Source: Calidifontibacillus erzurumensis (lineage in GTDB: Bacteria > Bacillota > Bacilli > Bacillales > Bacillaceae_J). Taken from it: DNA of 64,000 bases. The position numbers and the translations under genes are program-made. The notes under the pieces were generated by a model. That model saw nothing but the letters and a program-made list of their open reading frames with translations. It searched no databases and was not told the origin of the DNA. Location of the stretch: positions 27,690-91,689 of the forward strand of contig NZ_JABTTE010000015.1 of assembly GCF_013303125.1 (NCBI RefSeq), written 5' to 3'. Position 1 is the stretch's first letter. Every line of letters starts with the position of its first letter. This document shows positions 1 to 14,032 of the stretch, piece by piece.

Positions 1-17
1 TTGATATTCCTATTCTT

Positions 18-1589
<1,572 letters not shown>

Positions 1590-1626
1590 TTAAGCGCTTG
1601 CATTTGTTTTGGGGGTGTCAATTTGA

Positions 1627-2604
1627 ATGTATAATCAAGAAATAATTTGGAACTCTTTGTCCATCTTTTATTCTTCGATCAATGCTCAAAAATATTTGCT
1701 TCACTGTTATCAAAAATTGGGCATGGAGGATGCTGAGAAAAAAAGTTATGAAAACTGCTATCCATTTATTTATTATTTAGATCATGGAAAAAGTTATTAC
1801 CAACTTGCAAATCAAGCGCCATTTTCAATCAAGCCAATACTATTATTTTATGGAATGGTGCAACTTTTAAAAGCATGTCTATTAACCGTTGATCCTGCCT
1901 ATCCTGAATCATCAACTGTTCTTGCTCATGGTGTGACGACAAGAAAAAGAAAAAAAAGAAACTACGAATTTTTAAAAGATGAAGTAAAAATTCAAAAAAA
2001 TGGGTTATTTCCCCAGCTTGCCATCAAAATGTTTCACATGAAACAAAATCTTGATGCAGAAAAATATACAATGGAATTTCTATTGGCTAGAATTCCGGAG
2101 TTAAACCATATTTTCCAAACAACTTTTGATAAAATGCAAAGTTATAAAATTGCTCGTCTGCATGATATGGAAATGCACATCCCAATGGATATGTTAGACC
2201 ATTTACATATGACATCGGATCGTTTTCATACTTTTTTAAAACAAGTTTTGCCGATAGATTTCCAAATCATTGAAAACAAAAATAGTGAAAAATTTCAAAT
2301 TCAATTGAGTAAACCTTTGAACGTAAATGAAGTTTCACCGCTTCAAGTTAATTGTTTTGAACAAACAATCCATATACCAATAGAGAAAAAACAATTTTTC
2401 TTTTTCCCGGAAATGATGACCCATTATTTACTTCTTTACAATTTAAGCATGATTGCAAGGTATGAAACAGAATGGTGGAGCGAGCTTCTTTACAGTTTTG
2501 ACAGCCTTGATTATCCGTTTATTCATCAATTTTTACATGTAACAGCAATAAAAGTTCCTTTTCTCATTAACGACTATTTGCAACAAAAAAAGGTTGCCTT
2601 ATAA
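1627..2604 (+). CDS. yaaC: YaaC-like protein
   Basis: A 325-residue homologue of B. subtilis YaaC, a conserved Bacillales protein of unknown function always found near guaB and gyrA. It has no signal peptide, no clear membrane segment and no motif I can assign a reaction to. GGGGGTG lies 9 nt upstream of the ATG. It is divergent from guaB and convergent with the HD-GYP gene, with a long perfect stem between them. The coding sequence contains a near-perfect parS site at 2030. Identity is based on position, length and the overall sequence; the function is unknown. Confidence 0.85.
   Translation: MYNQEIIWNSLSIFYSSINAQKYLLHCYQKLGMEDAEKKSYENCYPFIYYLDHGKSYYQLANQAPFSIKPILLFYGMVQLLKACLLTVDPAYPESSTVLAHGVTTRKRKKRNYEFLKDEVKIQKNGLFPQLAIKMFHMKQNLDAEKYTMEFLLARIPELNHIFQTTFDKMQSYKIARLHDMEMHIPMDMLDHLHMTSDRFHTFLKQVLPIDFQIIENKNSEKFQIQLSKPLNVNEVSPLQVNCFEQTIHIPIEKKQFFFFPEMMTHYLLLYNLSMIARYETEWWSELLYSFDSLDYPFIHQFLHVTAIKVPFLINDYLQQKKVAL
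2030..2045. promoter_or_regulatory. degenerate parS site
   Basis: TGTTTCACATGAAACA differs from the ParB/Spo0J consensus TGTTNCACGTGAAACA at one central base. It lies inside yaaC on the gyrase side of the origin, while all four perfect sites of the window are on the other side. Confidence 0.5.
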
Positions 2605-2664
2605 GTGTCGGCATTTAAATCTTCCGTTTGAATCACTTTTAAATGCCGACAATTTTGGGCAACC
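2592..2664. terminator. bidirectional terminator, yaaC / HD-GYP gene
   Basis: A perfect 14-bp inverted repeat (TGTCGGCATTTAAA at 2606-2619 and its complement at 2638-2651) is flanked by a second pair, GGTTGCC and GGGCAACC, at 2592-2598 and 2657-2664. It sits between two convergent genes and can terminate both. Confidence 0.75.
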
Positions 2665-2671
2665 GTTTCAT

Positions 2672-3763
2672 TTATAATACTTCTTCAATATATAGATCAC
2701 GATTATGAATTAGATAAATAATCTCTCCTGATTCAATCAATCGGACCATCGGTCTTGTTGGAGACGACTGTTCAATAAATACGATTTCTCCAATCTTATT
2801 ATTAGACAATCGTACTTTCGTCCCCGTCGTAAAGTTCGTCATTAATTCTGTCAATGCTTGAACTACTTTTCCATCAAATTTGCCGAACTGATCTTGTAAA
2901 ATAAATTCTAATGCTTTAAATGGCGATTGCTTTTTTTTGTTATGCTGTTCTGATGTCACCGAATAGTATACATCGCTAACCGCAATAATACGCTCATAAA
3001 TCGATAAATAATCTCCACTAATGCCATTCGGATAACCGCTGCCATCAATTCGTTCATGATGTTTATAAACGGCTTTTTTTACTTCATCTTTAAGCAAATT
3101 TATATTTTTGATCATCATAAAACTATAAACGGGATGCTTCTTTAATTCATCAATTTCTTCTAGCGTAAGCACACCCTTTTTAGTAATAATTTTTGGATTG
3201 ATTTTTGCCATGCCGGCATCACATAAAGCGCCTGCTAAACCTATTTGAATACAGTCACCCTTCGGTAAATTAAGAGTTTTTGCCAATACAGCCGACAGGG
3301 CCGCTATATTAATGGAATGATGGTATAAAAAATTGTCTGCATTTGAATAATGGTGGAGAGTGAATAACACTCTTGGCATTTTTAAAGCTTCTTCAATAAC
3401 AGGAACGATGACAGTCCGCAAGGCTGGCATATCAATAGAGATTCCGGACTGCCATCTTTGAAAAAACTTTTTATAACTATAGACAGCTTTTAAATAAAGC
3501 TCAATAAAACTAGGATTAAACTCCTGAATTTCTTCATCCTTGGCTATAGCTATATCAGCTTCCAATACTTGATCTGGCTTAAAAGGCTCCCCTGTGGCGA
3601 GAATGGGCTCAACGTGAACTTCTTTAATTAAAAAAGCTTTAATAATTTCCAATGTTTCAGCTGATAACACTGTTTTTCTCGGAACAATTGGAAAATTGGT
3701 TAGCGAAAAGACATCTTTCTCAAGAATACAACCTTCCTTTAGTTGATTAGGATGTACCTTCAT
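2672..3763 (-). CDS. HD-GYP domain protein with altered HD motif
   Basis: A 363-residue protein of the HD-GYP superfamily, whose active members hydrolyse cyclic di-GMP. The N-terminal third (to about residue 120) has no recognised domain. The HD-GYP core runs from about 135 to 310, with HHERIDGSGYPNG intact near 232-245 and an upstream histidine pair in LYHHSI. The usual HDIGK signature is replaced by CDAGMAK near residue 180: the metal-binding histidine is missing and one residue is inserted. This may be a phosphodiesterase-dead receptor or a variant metal site. AAAGGTGA precedes the ATG. It starts 12 nt after gyrA and is probably co-transcribed with it. Confidence 0.85.
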   Translation of the reverse strand: MKVHPNQLKEGCILEKDVFSLTNFPIVPRKTVLSAETLEIIKAFLIKEVHVEPILATGEPFKPDQVLEADIAIAKDEEIQEFNPSFIELYLKAVYSYKKFFQRWQSGISIDMPALRTVIVPVIEEALKMPRVLFTLHHYSNADNFLYHHSINIAALSAVLAKTLNLPKGDCIQIGLAGALCDAGMAKINPKIITKKGVLTLEEIDELKKHPVYSFMMIKNINLLKDEVKKAVYKHHERIDGSGYPNGISGDYLSIYERIIAVSDVYYSVTSEQHNKKKQSPFKALEFILQDQFGKFDGKVVQALTELMTNFTTGTKVRLSNNKIGEIVFIEQSSPTRPMVRLIESGEIIYLIHNRDLYIEEVL

Positions 3764-3775
3764 AAATGTTCACCT

Positions 3776-6253
3776 TTATTCAGAAATATCATCTTGATTT
3801 GAAGTTGCATCTTGATTGTCCTCTTCAGTTGAACGTTCCACAATGGCAACAGTTGAAACGACTTCATTTTCATCAAGGCGCATTAATTTAACTCCTTGTG
3901 TATTCCGTCCGGTCACTGATATCGAATCAACAGGTATACGAATGATTATGCCGCTTTCAGTAATAACCATTAAATCTTCATCGCCTGTCACCGCTTTAAC
4001 AGCTGACAATGGACCATTTTTCTCAGTAATATTGCACGTTTTAATACCTTTGCCGCCGCGGCTTTGCATCCGGTACTCTGACAATGGCGTTCGTTTTCCA
4101 TAGCCATTTTTCGTCACAACTAATACATCTTCATGACCTTCGATAATTTCCATGCCGATAACTTGATCGTCTTCATTGAGCGTCACGCCTTTTACACCAG
4201 TCGCTTGTCTGCTCATTGCACGGACATCCGTTTCATTAAAACGAATTAACATGCCGTTCATCGTACCGATCAAAATTTCTTTGCGGCCATCTGTCAGACC
4301 AACGGAAATCACTTCATCTCCTTCACGAAGATGCAATGCAATTAAACCGCCTTTTCGGATATGAGAGAATTGTGAAAGCTGTGACCGTTTGACAACCCCG
4401 TGTTTCGTTGCAAAGAATAAATACCAATCATCATGGAATTCCTCTATTGGAATAACAGCGTTAATCCATTCATCTTTATCAATTTCCAATAAATTAATAA
4501 TTGGAATACCTTTTGCTGTTCGGCTATACTCAGGAATTTCATATCCTTTTAGGCGATAAACTTTCCCCTTATTGCTAAAAAATAAAATGGTGTTATGGGT
4601 TGAAGTTGAAAGCAAATGTTCGACGAAATCATCTTCATTTGTACCCATTCCCTGAACACCGCGTCCACCTCTTCTTTGGCTTTTATAGGTGGCAGATGGC
4701 AATCGCTTAATATAGCCATTATGAGTAAGAGAAATGACTACACTTTGTTCAGGAATTAAATCTTCATCGTCAATTTCGCCGAAGTTGCCAGAAATAATTT
4801 CAGTACGGCGTTCATCGTTAAATCTTTCTTTAATCTCTGTCAATTCTTCACGAATAATATCAAGAACCTTTTCTTCATCCGCCAAAATAGCTTTTAATTC
4901 AGCAATAAGTTTAATAAGCTCTTGATACTCTTCTTCAATTTTTTCCCGTTCCAAACCTGTTAGACGTTGCAAACGCATATCTAAAATCGCCTGCGCTTGC
5001 TTTTCCGTCAAATTAAATCGTTCCATTAATCCAGCTCGAGCAATATCAGTTGTTTGTGAACTGCGGATTAATGAAATAATTTCATCGATATGGTCAAGGG
5101 CAATTCTTAATCCTTCTAAAATATGAGCCCGCGCTTCCGCTTTTTTCAACTCGAATTCTGTTCTACGGCGAATGACAACGATTTGATGGTCAAGATAATG
5201 GCTTAACATTTGTTTTAAATTCAATACTTTTGGACGACCATCTACAAGCGCAAGCATATTAATGCCAAAGCTCGTTTGCAAAGCTGTTTGTTTGTACAAA
5301 TTATTTAATAAAACATTCGCATTGGCATCACGCTTCACTTCAATAACAATTCGCATGCCATTGCGGTCAGATTCATCACGCAAATCGGAAATCCCTTCAA
5401 TTTTCTTATCATGAACAAGCTCTGCAATTTTTTCAATGAGCTTTGCTTTATTAACTTGATATGGAATTTCTGTAATGATAATCGCTTGTTTGCCGTTTGG
5501 CTTTTCTTCGATCATTGATTTCGCGCGAATCGTAATTGAACCTTTTCCTGTTTCATAAGCGCGACGAATCCCGCTCCGGCCTAATATTTGACCGGCTGTT
5601 GGGAAATCAGGGCCAGGGATAATTTCCATTAATTCAGCAATCGTAATATCACGGTTTCGACTAAGTGCTAAAATTCCATCAATGACTTCGCCTAGTTGGT
5701 GCGGCGGAATATTCGTAGCCATACCTACAGCAATCCCGGAAGCACCATTAACCATTAAATTCGGAAACCTTGCCGGCAAAACGACAGGTTCTTTTTCCGA
5801 TCCATCATAGTTGTCTTGAAAATCAATTGTATCTTTATTGATGTCGCGGACCATTTCCATTGCAATTTTGGACATGCGCGCTTCTGTATAACGCATCGCT
5901 GCTGCCGGATCCCCATCGACAGAACCAAAGTTGCCATGGCCGTCCACCAACATATAGCGAATATTAAAATCTTGGGCCATCCGCACCATTGCTTCATATA
6001 CTGCTGAGTCGCCATGTGGATGATATTTACCGATGACATCCCCAACAATACGGGCAGATTTTTTATGAGGTTTATCCGCATGATTGCCTAGTTCATTCAT
6101 CGCATACAAAATTCGGCGGTGAACCGGTTTTAAGCCATCTCGAACATCCGGCAATGCACGGGATACGATAACGCTCATCGCATAATCTAAAAAGGATGTC
6201 TTCATTTCGGTACTCAAATTTACTTCTTGTATCGATTGACGTTCTTCTGGCAT
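3776..6253 (-). CDS. gyrA: DNA gyrase subunit A
   Basis: Breakage-reunion subunit of DNA gyrase, which introduces negative supercoils as an A2B2 complex. At 825 residues it has the normal length. The winged-helix and tower region opens with [19 protein letters not shown]. The quinolone-determining segment reads [19 protein letters not shown], with Ser and Glu at the usual positions (wild type). The catalytic tyrosine lies in RYTEARMSK. The C-terminal half contains the beta-pinwheel repeats with the GyrA-box-like [10 protein letters not shown]. The acidic tail is typical. It lies 15 nt downstream of gyrB. Confidence 0.98.
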   Translation of the reverse strand: MPEERQSIQEVNLSTEMKTSFLDYAMSVIVSRALPDVRDGLKPVHRRILYAMNELGNHADKPHKKSARIVGDVIGKYHPHGDSAVYEAMVRMAQDFNIRYMLVDGHGNFGSVDGDPAAAMRYTEARMSKIAMEMVRDINKDTIDFQDNYDGSEKEPVVLPARFPNLMVNGASGIAVGMATNIPPHQLGEVIDGILALSRNRDITIAELMEIIPGPDFPTAGQILGRSGIRRAYETGKGSITIRAKSMIEEKPNGKQAIIITEIPYQVNKAKLIEKIAELVHDKKIEGISDLRDESDRNGMRIVIEVKRDANANVLLNNLYKQTALQTSFGINMLALVDGRPKVLNLKQMLSHYLDHQIVVIRRRTEFELKKAEARAHILEGLRIALDHIDEIISLIRSSQTTDIARAGLMERFNLTEKQAQAILDMRLQRLTGLEREKIEEEYQELIKLIAELKAILADEEKVLDIIREELTEIKERFNDERRTEIISGNFGEIDDEDLIPEQSVVISLTHNGYIKRLPSATYKSQRRGGRGVQGMGTNEDDFVEHLLSTSTHNTILFFSNKGKVYRLKGYEIPEYSRTAKGIPIINLLEIDKDEWINAVIPIEEFHDDWYLFFATKHGVVKRSQLSQFSHIRKGGLIALHLREGDEVISVGLTDGRKEILIGTMNGMLIRFNETDVRAMSRQATGVKGVTLNEDDQVIGMEIIEGHEDVLVVTKNGYGKRTPLSEYRMQSRGGKGIKTCNITEKNGPLSAVKAVTGDEDLMVITESGIIIRIPVDSISVTGRNTQGVKLMRLDENEVVSTVAIVERSTEEDNQDATSNQDDISE

Positions 6254-6268
6254 TCAGGCCCCTCCTCT

Positions 6269-8454
<2,186 letters not shown>

Positions 8455-8474
8455 AGCAACGTTCCACCTTTTAC

Positions 8475-9590
8475 TTAAATCTCTTTCGCCTCGCCGGCAG
8501 TAATAAAAAATTTAGCTGCTTTTTTCAAAGTTTCATGATCGATACCGTCCACACTTGTTGTCGTAACAAACGTTTGTACTTTATCTTGAATCGTATTTAA
8601 TAAGTGGGATTGCCGATAATCATCCAATTCTGATAGGACATCATCCAAAAGCAAAATTGGATATTCTCCCACTTCTGATTTAATTAATTCAATTTCTGCG
8701 AGTTTCACAGATAAAGCTGTTGTCCGCTGTTGACCTTGCGACCCGTAAACTTGGACATCTTTTCCGTTGACAAAAAACTGCATGTCATCACGGTGAGGAC
8801 CAGCCAATGTCAACCCTCGCTCTATTTCTTTTTCTTTCAGTTTTGCGAACTTTTCATAATATACTTCTACCATTTTTGACAAATCCATATCCTCTGATAC
8901 ATCAACCGAGGGATTATACTGAATTTTTAGCGACTCAAGCCCCCTTGAGATGCCATGGTGGATTTGTTCGGCCCATTTTTGCAGCATCTTGAGAAATTGA
9001 AATCTTCGTTCCGTTATTTTTACAGCAACATCTATTAGTTGGGATGTTAAAATATCGAGCATGATATTATTCTTATCCCAATCGTGGTGAAATTGTTTTA
9101 ATAAATGGTTTCGCTGCTGCAAAATGTGTTGGTATTGGTTTAACTCATGCATATAAACAGGCGCAACTTGCCCAATTTCCATATCAATGAAACGGCGGCG
9201 AACCTGAGGACTTCCTTTAACGAGATTTAAATCCTCAGGTGCAAACATCACTGCATTCAGTGTTCCAATATAGCTGCTTAATTTTTTTTGCTCCAATGAA
9301 TTTATTTTTGCTTTTTTCCCTTTTGAAGAAATAATAAACTCAAGGGATACAGATTGAGTCCTTTTATGGACCCTTCCTTCTATTTTAGCATATTCTTCAT
9401 CCCATTTGATAAGTTCTTTATCTCTAGAAGTGCGATGGGACTTGGCGATGGCCAAAACGTAAATGCTTTCTAGTAAATTTGTTTTCCCTTGTGCATTTTC
9501 GCCGAGGATGACATTTACTTGATTTTCAAATTTCATAGTAGCTTTTTTATAGTTTCGGAAATTCGTTACTGTCAGTTCAGATAAAAACAA
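8475..9590 (-). CDS. recF: DNA replication and repair protein RecF
   Basis: SMC-like ATPase that helps load RecA at gapped DNA with RecO and RecR. The Walker [10 protein letters not shown] lies near residue 30. The signature region [13 protein letters not shown] and Walker [12 protein letters not shown] are near the C-terminus. I chose the TTG at 9590: GGGGGTG lies 6 nt upstream and the product (371 residues, beginning at [13 protein letters not shown]) has the B. subtilis length. The upstream ATG at 9617 would place that ribosome site inside the gene. Confidence 0.95.
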   Translation of the reverse strand: MFLSELTVTNFRNYKKATMKFENQVNVILGENAQGKTNLLESIYVLAIAKSHRTSRDKELIKWDEEYAKIEGRVHKRTQSVSLEFIISSKGKKAKINSLEQKKLSSYIGTLNAVMFAPEDLNLVKGSPQVRRRFIDMEIGQVAPVYMHELNQYQHILQQRNHLLKQFHHDWDKNNIMLDILTSQLIDVAVKITERRFQFLKMLQKWAEQIHHGISRGLESLKIQYNPSVDVSEDMDLSKMVEVYYEKFAKLKEKEIERGLTLAGPHRDDMQFFVNGKDVQVYGSQGQQRTTALSVKLAEIELIKSEVGEYPILLLDDVLSELDDYRQSHLLNTIQDKVQTFVTTTSVDGIDHETLKKAAKFFITAGEAKEI

Positions 9591-9665
9591 AAAAGGCACC
9601 CCCAACTGGGTTGTCATGCTTAATTAATAAAATTTTGCATGGCCAATCTGATGCTATTTGACATG

Positions 9666-9893
9666 CTAGTTAGTAAAATTAGAAACTACTTTAAAGTTTC
9701 CAATTCCTTTTATAATGACTTCATCATCATGGTATAATTTTTTTCCTCTCCGGTTTTCCGGAATTCCATTTACGAGCACTTCATTTTCATTTAAAAAAGA
9801 TTTCACAGCCCCGCCTGTATCAATAACACCGGCCAGCTTTAATAATTGCCCCAATGTTATATTTTCCGTTGAAATGGAAACTTCTTTCATCAT
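9666..9893 (-). CDS. yaaA: S4-domain protein YaaA
   Basis: A small S4-like RNA-binding protein (75 residues) located between dnaN and recF as in B. subtilis. YaaA/RlbA-type proteins are linked to large ribosomal subunit assembly. The S4 fold is visible as LGQLLKLAGVIDTGGAVKSFL, followed by VLVNGIPENRRGKKLYHDDEV. AAAGGTGGG lies 7 nt before the ATG at 9893; a second ATG follows directly. An upstream in-frame ATG at 9956 has no support. Confidence 0.93.
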   Translation of the reverse strand: MMKEVSISTENITLGQLLKLAGVIDTGGAVKSFLNENEVLVNGIPENRRGKKLYHDDEVIIKGIGNFKVVSNFTN

Positions 9894-9965
9894 GGATGTC
9901 CCACCTTTTGTCGTTTTGCACGAATTTTGTCTTACTTTTATTTTACTAAATGTCAAAAGAAGATA

Positions 9966-10012
9966 AAAGAAAGCTGACAGGAACTTCCCTTTGTTTCCTG
10001 TTCAGCTTTCGA
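9966..10012 (-). terminator. terminator after dnaN
   Basis: On the minus strand GAAAGCTGAACAGGAA pairs with TTCCTGTCAGCTTTC, with one bulged base, and is followed by TTTTA. It lies between the dnaN stop and yaaA. Confidence 0.75.
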
Positions 10013-10025
10013 TAAAAGTTCACAC

Positions 10026-11168
10026 TTAATAAGTCCTTACAGGCAAAATAAGCTGGAGGATAGAGTCTTGATCAAGCGGCCGAATTAAAAACGGGCGCAT
10101 CGCTCCTGTAAAACTTATTTTTACATCTGTTGCATCAAGGGCTTTTAAAGCGTCCATCATAAATTTCGCACTAAAGGAAATTTTAAGTTCTTCTCCTGAA
10201 AGAGATTCGCAAGGAACAAATTCTTCAACTTTACCTACTTCCGGCAAAATTGTCGAAATTTTAATTTGATTGTCTTCTTCATAAGTCGTTAGTTTTACAA
10301 CGTTATTTTTTCCTTCTCTTGCAAGTAACGAGGCTCGGTCGATGGCTTGAAGGAATTCTTTCGCACTGATAATAATTTCAGTTTTAAAATCCATTGGAAT
10401 AAGCTTTGTTGTATCTGGATAATTGCCTTCTAAAAGTCTTGAGAAAAATAGTAAGTATTTTGTTTTAAACAATATTTGATTTCCAGTAATCACTATATCA
10501 ATCGTATCATTTTTCTCTTCTAATATTTTATTCAATTCATTCAAACTTTTGCCTGGAATAACAACACTTGAAAAGTTTTTTATCAGTCCGCTTTCAATCG
10601 GAGCTTTTCGCATCGCTAAACGGTGGCTGTCAGTAGCTACACAGATTAGTTCATCATTTTCAATGCGAAAATTTACACCGGTTAAAATTGGGCGTGATTC
10701 AGATGTTGATACGGCAAAAACGGTTTGTCGAATCATTTGTTTTAAAAGATCTATAGGCATTTGAAAAGCATGATGCTCGGAAATTTGCGGTAATTGAGGA
10801 TATTCATCCGGATCCATCCCGATTAAATTGAATTCACTGCTTCCTGAAACAATTCTCGCTGATAAATTTTCTTGTATTTCAATATCAACGGTTTCACTTG
10901 GAAGCTTTTTAACGATTTCGCTAAAAAATTTAGCCTGTAATACTATACTTCCAGTTTTTCGAATATCCACATGTTGATAATCTTCTTCTTCAGCTGGAAT
11001 GAAACTTTCAATAGATATGTCAGAGTTGCTTCCTGTTAAGGTAACTCCATCTTCAAGAGCCGTAATTTTAATCCCTGTTAAGATGGGAATCGTTGTTTTG
11101 GACGATACAGCTTTCATCACATCATTAACGGCCTCTACTAACTTATTTCTTTGAATCGTAAAATGCAT
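10026..11168 (-). CDS. dnaN: DNA polymerase III beta sliding clamp
   Basis: Ring-shaped homodimeric processivity clamp that tethers polymerase to DNA and recruits partners by clamp-binding motifs. At 380 residues it has the usual length, with three repeated clamp folds. The N-terminus MHFTIQRNKLVEAVNDVMKA and the internal SSKTTIPILTGI are typical. The C-terminus IRPLDQDSILQLILPVRTY contains the conserved partner-binding pocket end. It follows dnaA across the unwinding region of the origin and is probably co-transcribed with dnaA. Confidence 0.98.
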   Translation of the reverse strand: MHFTIQRNKLVEAVNDVMKAVSSKTTIPILTGIKITALEDGVTLTGSNSDISIESFIPAEEEDYQHVDIRKTGSIVLQAKFFSEIVKKLPSETVDIEIQENLSARIVSGSSEFNLIGMDPDEYPQLPQISEHHAFQMPIDLLKQMIRQTVFAVSTSESRPILTGVNFRIENDELICVATDSHRLAMRKAPIESGLIKNFSSVVIPGKSLNELNKILEEKNDTIDIVITGNQILFKTKYLLFFSRLLEGNYPDTTKLIPMDFKTEIIISAKEFLQAIDRASLLAREGKNNVVKLTTYEEDNQIKISTILPEVGKVEEFVPCESLSGEELKISFSAKFMMDALKALDATDVKISFTGAMRPFLIRPLDQDSILQLILPVRTY

Positions 11169-11239
11169 TTTATGTAATGCCTCCTAATTTAGTAAATTTA
11201 CCAATACGGTTGGCATAATATTTAGTTTATAAAAATAAA

Positions 11240-11360
11240 AATAAAGTAATACTAATAGTAGCCTCTGTGGATTTGTGGATAACTAAGTTGATAAAACAGT
11301 ATAAGAGCCTATCCACATGTGGATAGACTGTCTATACATGCGTTTAAGTTATTCACAATG
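11240..11360. other. oriC, dnaA-dnaN part with DnaA-trio element
   Basis: The interval has DnaA boxes at 11264-11272 (one mismatch), 11274-11282 (perfect TGTGGATAA), 11309-11317 and 11318-11326 (together the palindrome CTATCCACATGTGGATAG), and 11349-11357 (TTATTCACA). On the minus strand the box pair is followed by AGG and then the triplet run CTACTATTAGTATTACTT and AT-rich DNA (11240-11262). This matches the basal unwinding system known from B. subtilis, where DnaA trios lead the opening of the duplex. Confidence 0.85.
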
Positions 11361-11370
11361 TCCATAGATG

Positions 11371-12717
11371 CTACATTTTTAATTTATCTTGTATCTCTTG
11401 GATTCTTCTCTGCAACTCAACATCTGTTTGTAACAGTTTTGAAATTTTTTCATGGGCATGAATGACCGTTGTATGATCTCGTCCACCAAATTCTTCTCCG
11501 ATTTTTGGCAGGGATGAATCCGTGAGCTCCCGAGAAAGATACATTGCGATTTGACGTGGAAAGGCGACGGATTTCGTTCTTTTCTTCGCTTTAAAGTCTT
11601 CAAATTTCACATGATAAAATTCGCCAACAACACGTTGAATATCTTGAATAGTAATCACTTTTGGCTTTGTTCCCGGAATAATATCTTTCAGTGCTTCTTT
11701 GGCCAATTCAACATTTATGTCTTTGTTAATTAAAGAAGAATATGCAACAACACGAATGAGCGCACCTTCCAGCTCGCGAATGTTTGTATCAATTTGATTC
11801 GCGATATAGATCATCACTTCATTAGAAATGTCTAAACCTTCTGCTTTCGCTTTTTTTCGTAAGATTGCAATTCTAGTTTCCAAATCAGGTGGAGCAATAT
11901 CAGTAATTAAGCCCCATTCAAACCTTGAACGCAAGCGGTCTTCAAGCGTCGGTATTTCTTTCGGAGGGCGGTCGCTGGAAATAACAATTTGTTTGCTTTC
12001 CTCATGCAGAGTATTAAAAGTATGGAAAAATTCTTCTTGAGTTGATTCTTTTCCGGCCAAAAATTGAATATCATCTATTAGCAAAACGTCGACTTTACGA
12101 TATTTATTGCGAAAATCAATTGCTTTATTGTCGCGGATCGAGTTAATAAATTCATTGGTAAATTTTTCTGATGAAAGGTAAACGACTTTTGCATTCGGAT
12201 TATGTTCAAGTACATAATGGCCAATGGCATGCATTAGGTGTGTTTTGCCGAGTCCGACCCCTCCGTAAATAAACAAAGGGTTATAAGCTTTTGCTGGTGC
12301 TTCTGCTACTGCTAATGAAGCAGCATGGGCAAAACGGTTGCCGGCACCAATGACAAACGTATCGAACGTATATTTGGGATTCAGCATACTTTGGGGCATT
12401 TCTTCAAATTGTTCTTCTGTTTTTTTCTTTTTGGACTTGTTTTCAAAAATTAGTTCATCTTCTTGCTTAGATTGTGGGATTACAAATTTAATTTCTAGCT
12501 CTGCCCCAGTAATATCAAAAATTGTGTCAGCAATTAATTTGGAATAGCGGGATTCAAGCCAATCTCTTGCAAAATCATTTGGTGCAGTGATCACTAATGT
12601 ATCGTTCGTTAGTGAGTGGGCTTTTGTTGATTTTAACCAAGTTTCAAAGCTTGGTTTGCTTAATTTTGTTTGAATTGCTTCCAAAGCCTTGGTCCATAAA
12701 TCAGAGATATTTTCCAT
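11371..12717 (-). CDS. dnaA: chromosomal replication initiator DnaA
   Basis: AAA+ initiator protein that binds DnaA boxes, forms a filament and opens oriC. At 448 residues it has the usual length. Domain I is the N-terminal [23 protein letters not shown]. Walker A is [13 protein letters not shown] (about 151-163) and Walker B is [13 protein letters not shown]. The C-terminal DNA-binding domain carries [16 protein letters not shown]. It is flanked on both sides by DnaA-box clusters, so it is probably autoregulated. Confidence 0.98.
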   Translation of the reverse strand: MENISDLWTKALEAIQTKLSKPSFETWLKSTKAHSLTNDTLVITAPNDFARDWLESRYSKLIADTIFDITGAELEIKFVIPQSKQEDELIFENKSKKKKTEEQFEEMPQSMLNPKYTFDTFVIGAGNRFAHAASLAVAEAPAKAYNPLFIYGGVGLGKTHLMHAIGHYVLEHNPNAKVVYLSSEKFTNEFINSIRDNKAIDFRNKYRKVDVLLIDDIQFLAGKESTQEEFFHTFNTLHEESKQIVISSDRPPKEIPTLEDRLRSRFEWGLITDIAPPDLETRIAILRKKAKAEGLDISNEVMIYIANQIDTNIRELEGALIRVVAYSSLINKDINVELAKEALKDIIPGTKPKVITIQDIQRVVGEFYHVKFEDFKAKKRTKSVAFPRQIAMYLSRELTDSSLPKIGEEFGGRDHTTVIHAHEKISKLLQTDVELQRRIQEIQDKLKM

Positions 12718-12959
12718 TATAGACCAGCTCCCTCCTTAAAATTGTTAGTTCTAAAAAAATGAAGGAGGGCATAAAAAACTTACAAATTCGCTTTTGTACA
12801 CCCTCGGCTATCATGAAATGAATATTAATGCATAATTATAAGATCAATGTATAGCATTGTATAAATATTAATTCCACAACATATATGGATAAATATATTA
12901 TATAGTAGAAAAACAATAAATCGACGTTTTGCACAAAGATGTGAAAAATATTTCCCACA

Positions 12960-13195
12960 GCTGTTAATATTTATATTCACACCTTATCCACAGTTGTGGA
13001 TAAATTATTTTATACACAACAGGAAAACACAAATATAATATCAAAAAAAACCTTATAATGCAACGGGGTTTATCGATTTATCCACAACCACCATACCTTG
13101 TGGATTCAAGTTATCAACAGCACTATATTTTGTGAAAAGGTTGTAGATAACTAGTGAATAATGCAAAAAAATGTCGAAAAAAAATATCCACATGT
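12960..13195. other. oriC, dnaA-rpmH part (upstream DnaA-box cluster)
   Basis: The 653-bp gap between dnaA and rpmH is AT-rich and contains perfect DnaA boxes at 12984-12992 (TTATCCACA), 12995-13003 (TGTGGATAA) and 13078-13086 (TTATCCACA). Boxes with one or two mismatches lie at 13099-13107, 13111-13119, 13142-13150 and 13184-13192. It corresponds to the incA/incB clusters of B. subtilis and must also hold the dnaA and rpmH promoters. Confidence 0.9.
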
Positions 13196-13370
13196 GTAAG
13201 GCTATGAATGATTAATGAATGATTGTTTGAAAATAAATTTATGGGAAATTTTTTGATCGCAGAAGTAAAATGAAGATGAAAAATTTGCTGGACATTGACA
13301 ATTTTTATTTTTTTGCCTTATACTTAAAAAGACTGTCTTTAAGAGTTTTTCCTCAGGGAGGTGCAAATAT

Positions 13371-13505
13371 ATGAAACGTACTTATCAACCAAATAAACGT
13401 AAATATAAAAAGGTACATGGTTTTCGCGCGCGCATGAGCACGAAAAATGGACGTAATGTTTTAGCTCGTCGCCGTCGAAAAGGAAGAAAAGTATTATCAG
13501 CTTAG
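13371..13505 (+). CDS. rpmH: 50S ribosomal protein bL34
   Basis: A 44-residue highly basic protein, [17 protein letters not shown] and onward, ending [12 protein letters not shown]: the invariant bL34 sequence of the large ribosomal subunit. The ribosome site GGGAGGTG precedes the ATG by 8 nt. It is the first gene on the rpmH side of the origin. Confidence 0.98.
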   Translation: MKRTYQPNKRKYKKVHGFRARMSTKNGRNVLARRRRKGRKVLSA

Positions 13506-13506
13506 G

Positions 13507-13532
13507 CCACTGAATACATCAGTGGTTTTTTT
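13507..13532 (+). terminator. terminator/attenuator after rpmH
   Basis: CCACTGA and TCAGTGG enclose a 5-nt loop and are followed by a run of seven T. It lies 2 nt after rpmH and may reduce read-through into rnpA. Confidence 0.8.
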
Positions 13533-13578
13533 AATAGAAAGACAAAGTTTGAAAAGCAATTCTCCGGAGTGAATGTAT

Positions 13579-13926
13579 GTGAATAAACGGAATAGAATTA
13601 AAAAGAATGAAGAATTTCAAGCTGTTTTTAATAAAGGGACATCGGTAGCCAATCGACAATTTGTCATATATATGCTTGAAAAAGAAGATCAGCAGGAAAT
13701 GAGGATCGGTTTGTCAGTAAGCAGAAAAATTGGCAAGGCAGTTGTTAGAAATCAAATCAAAAGATATATAAGACAAACGTTTATTGATTTGAAAAATGTA
13801 TTAAAACAGAATATGGATTATATCATTATTGCACGCAAACCAGCTGCTGGCTTAGACTATCATGAAACGAAAAAAAGTTTGATCCATGTATTAAAAATAG
13901 GTAAAGCTTTTACACAAAAGATTTAA
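13579..13926 (+). CDS. rnpA: ribonuclease P protein component
   Basis: Protein subunit of RNase P, which matures tRNA 5' ends with the RNA subunit rnpB. The sequence [17 protein letters not shown] and the RNR-type motif [17 protein letters not shown] are diagnostic. The start is ambiguous: GGAG at 13566-13569 is 9 nt from a GTG at 13579 but only 3 nt from an in-frame ATG at 13573. The GTG gives an N-terminus like that of Geobacillus RnpA, so I prefer it. Either choice changes only two residues. Confidence 0.95.
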   Translation: MNKRNRIKKNEEFQAVFNKGTSVANRQFVIYMLEKEDQQEMRIGLSVSRKIGKAVVRNQIKRYIRQTFIDLKNVLKQNMDYIIIARKPAAGLDYHETKKSLIHVLKIGKAFTQKI

Positions 13927-14032
13927 GAGAAACATCAATGAGTTCACACGATTTACAGAGGAAATGTTAAACAAATCATGGTAAAATGACTCTGTACATA
14001 ATACATAAAAGCGCCAGAAGGAGGAAGAGAGT

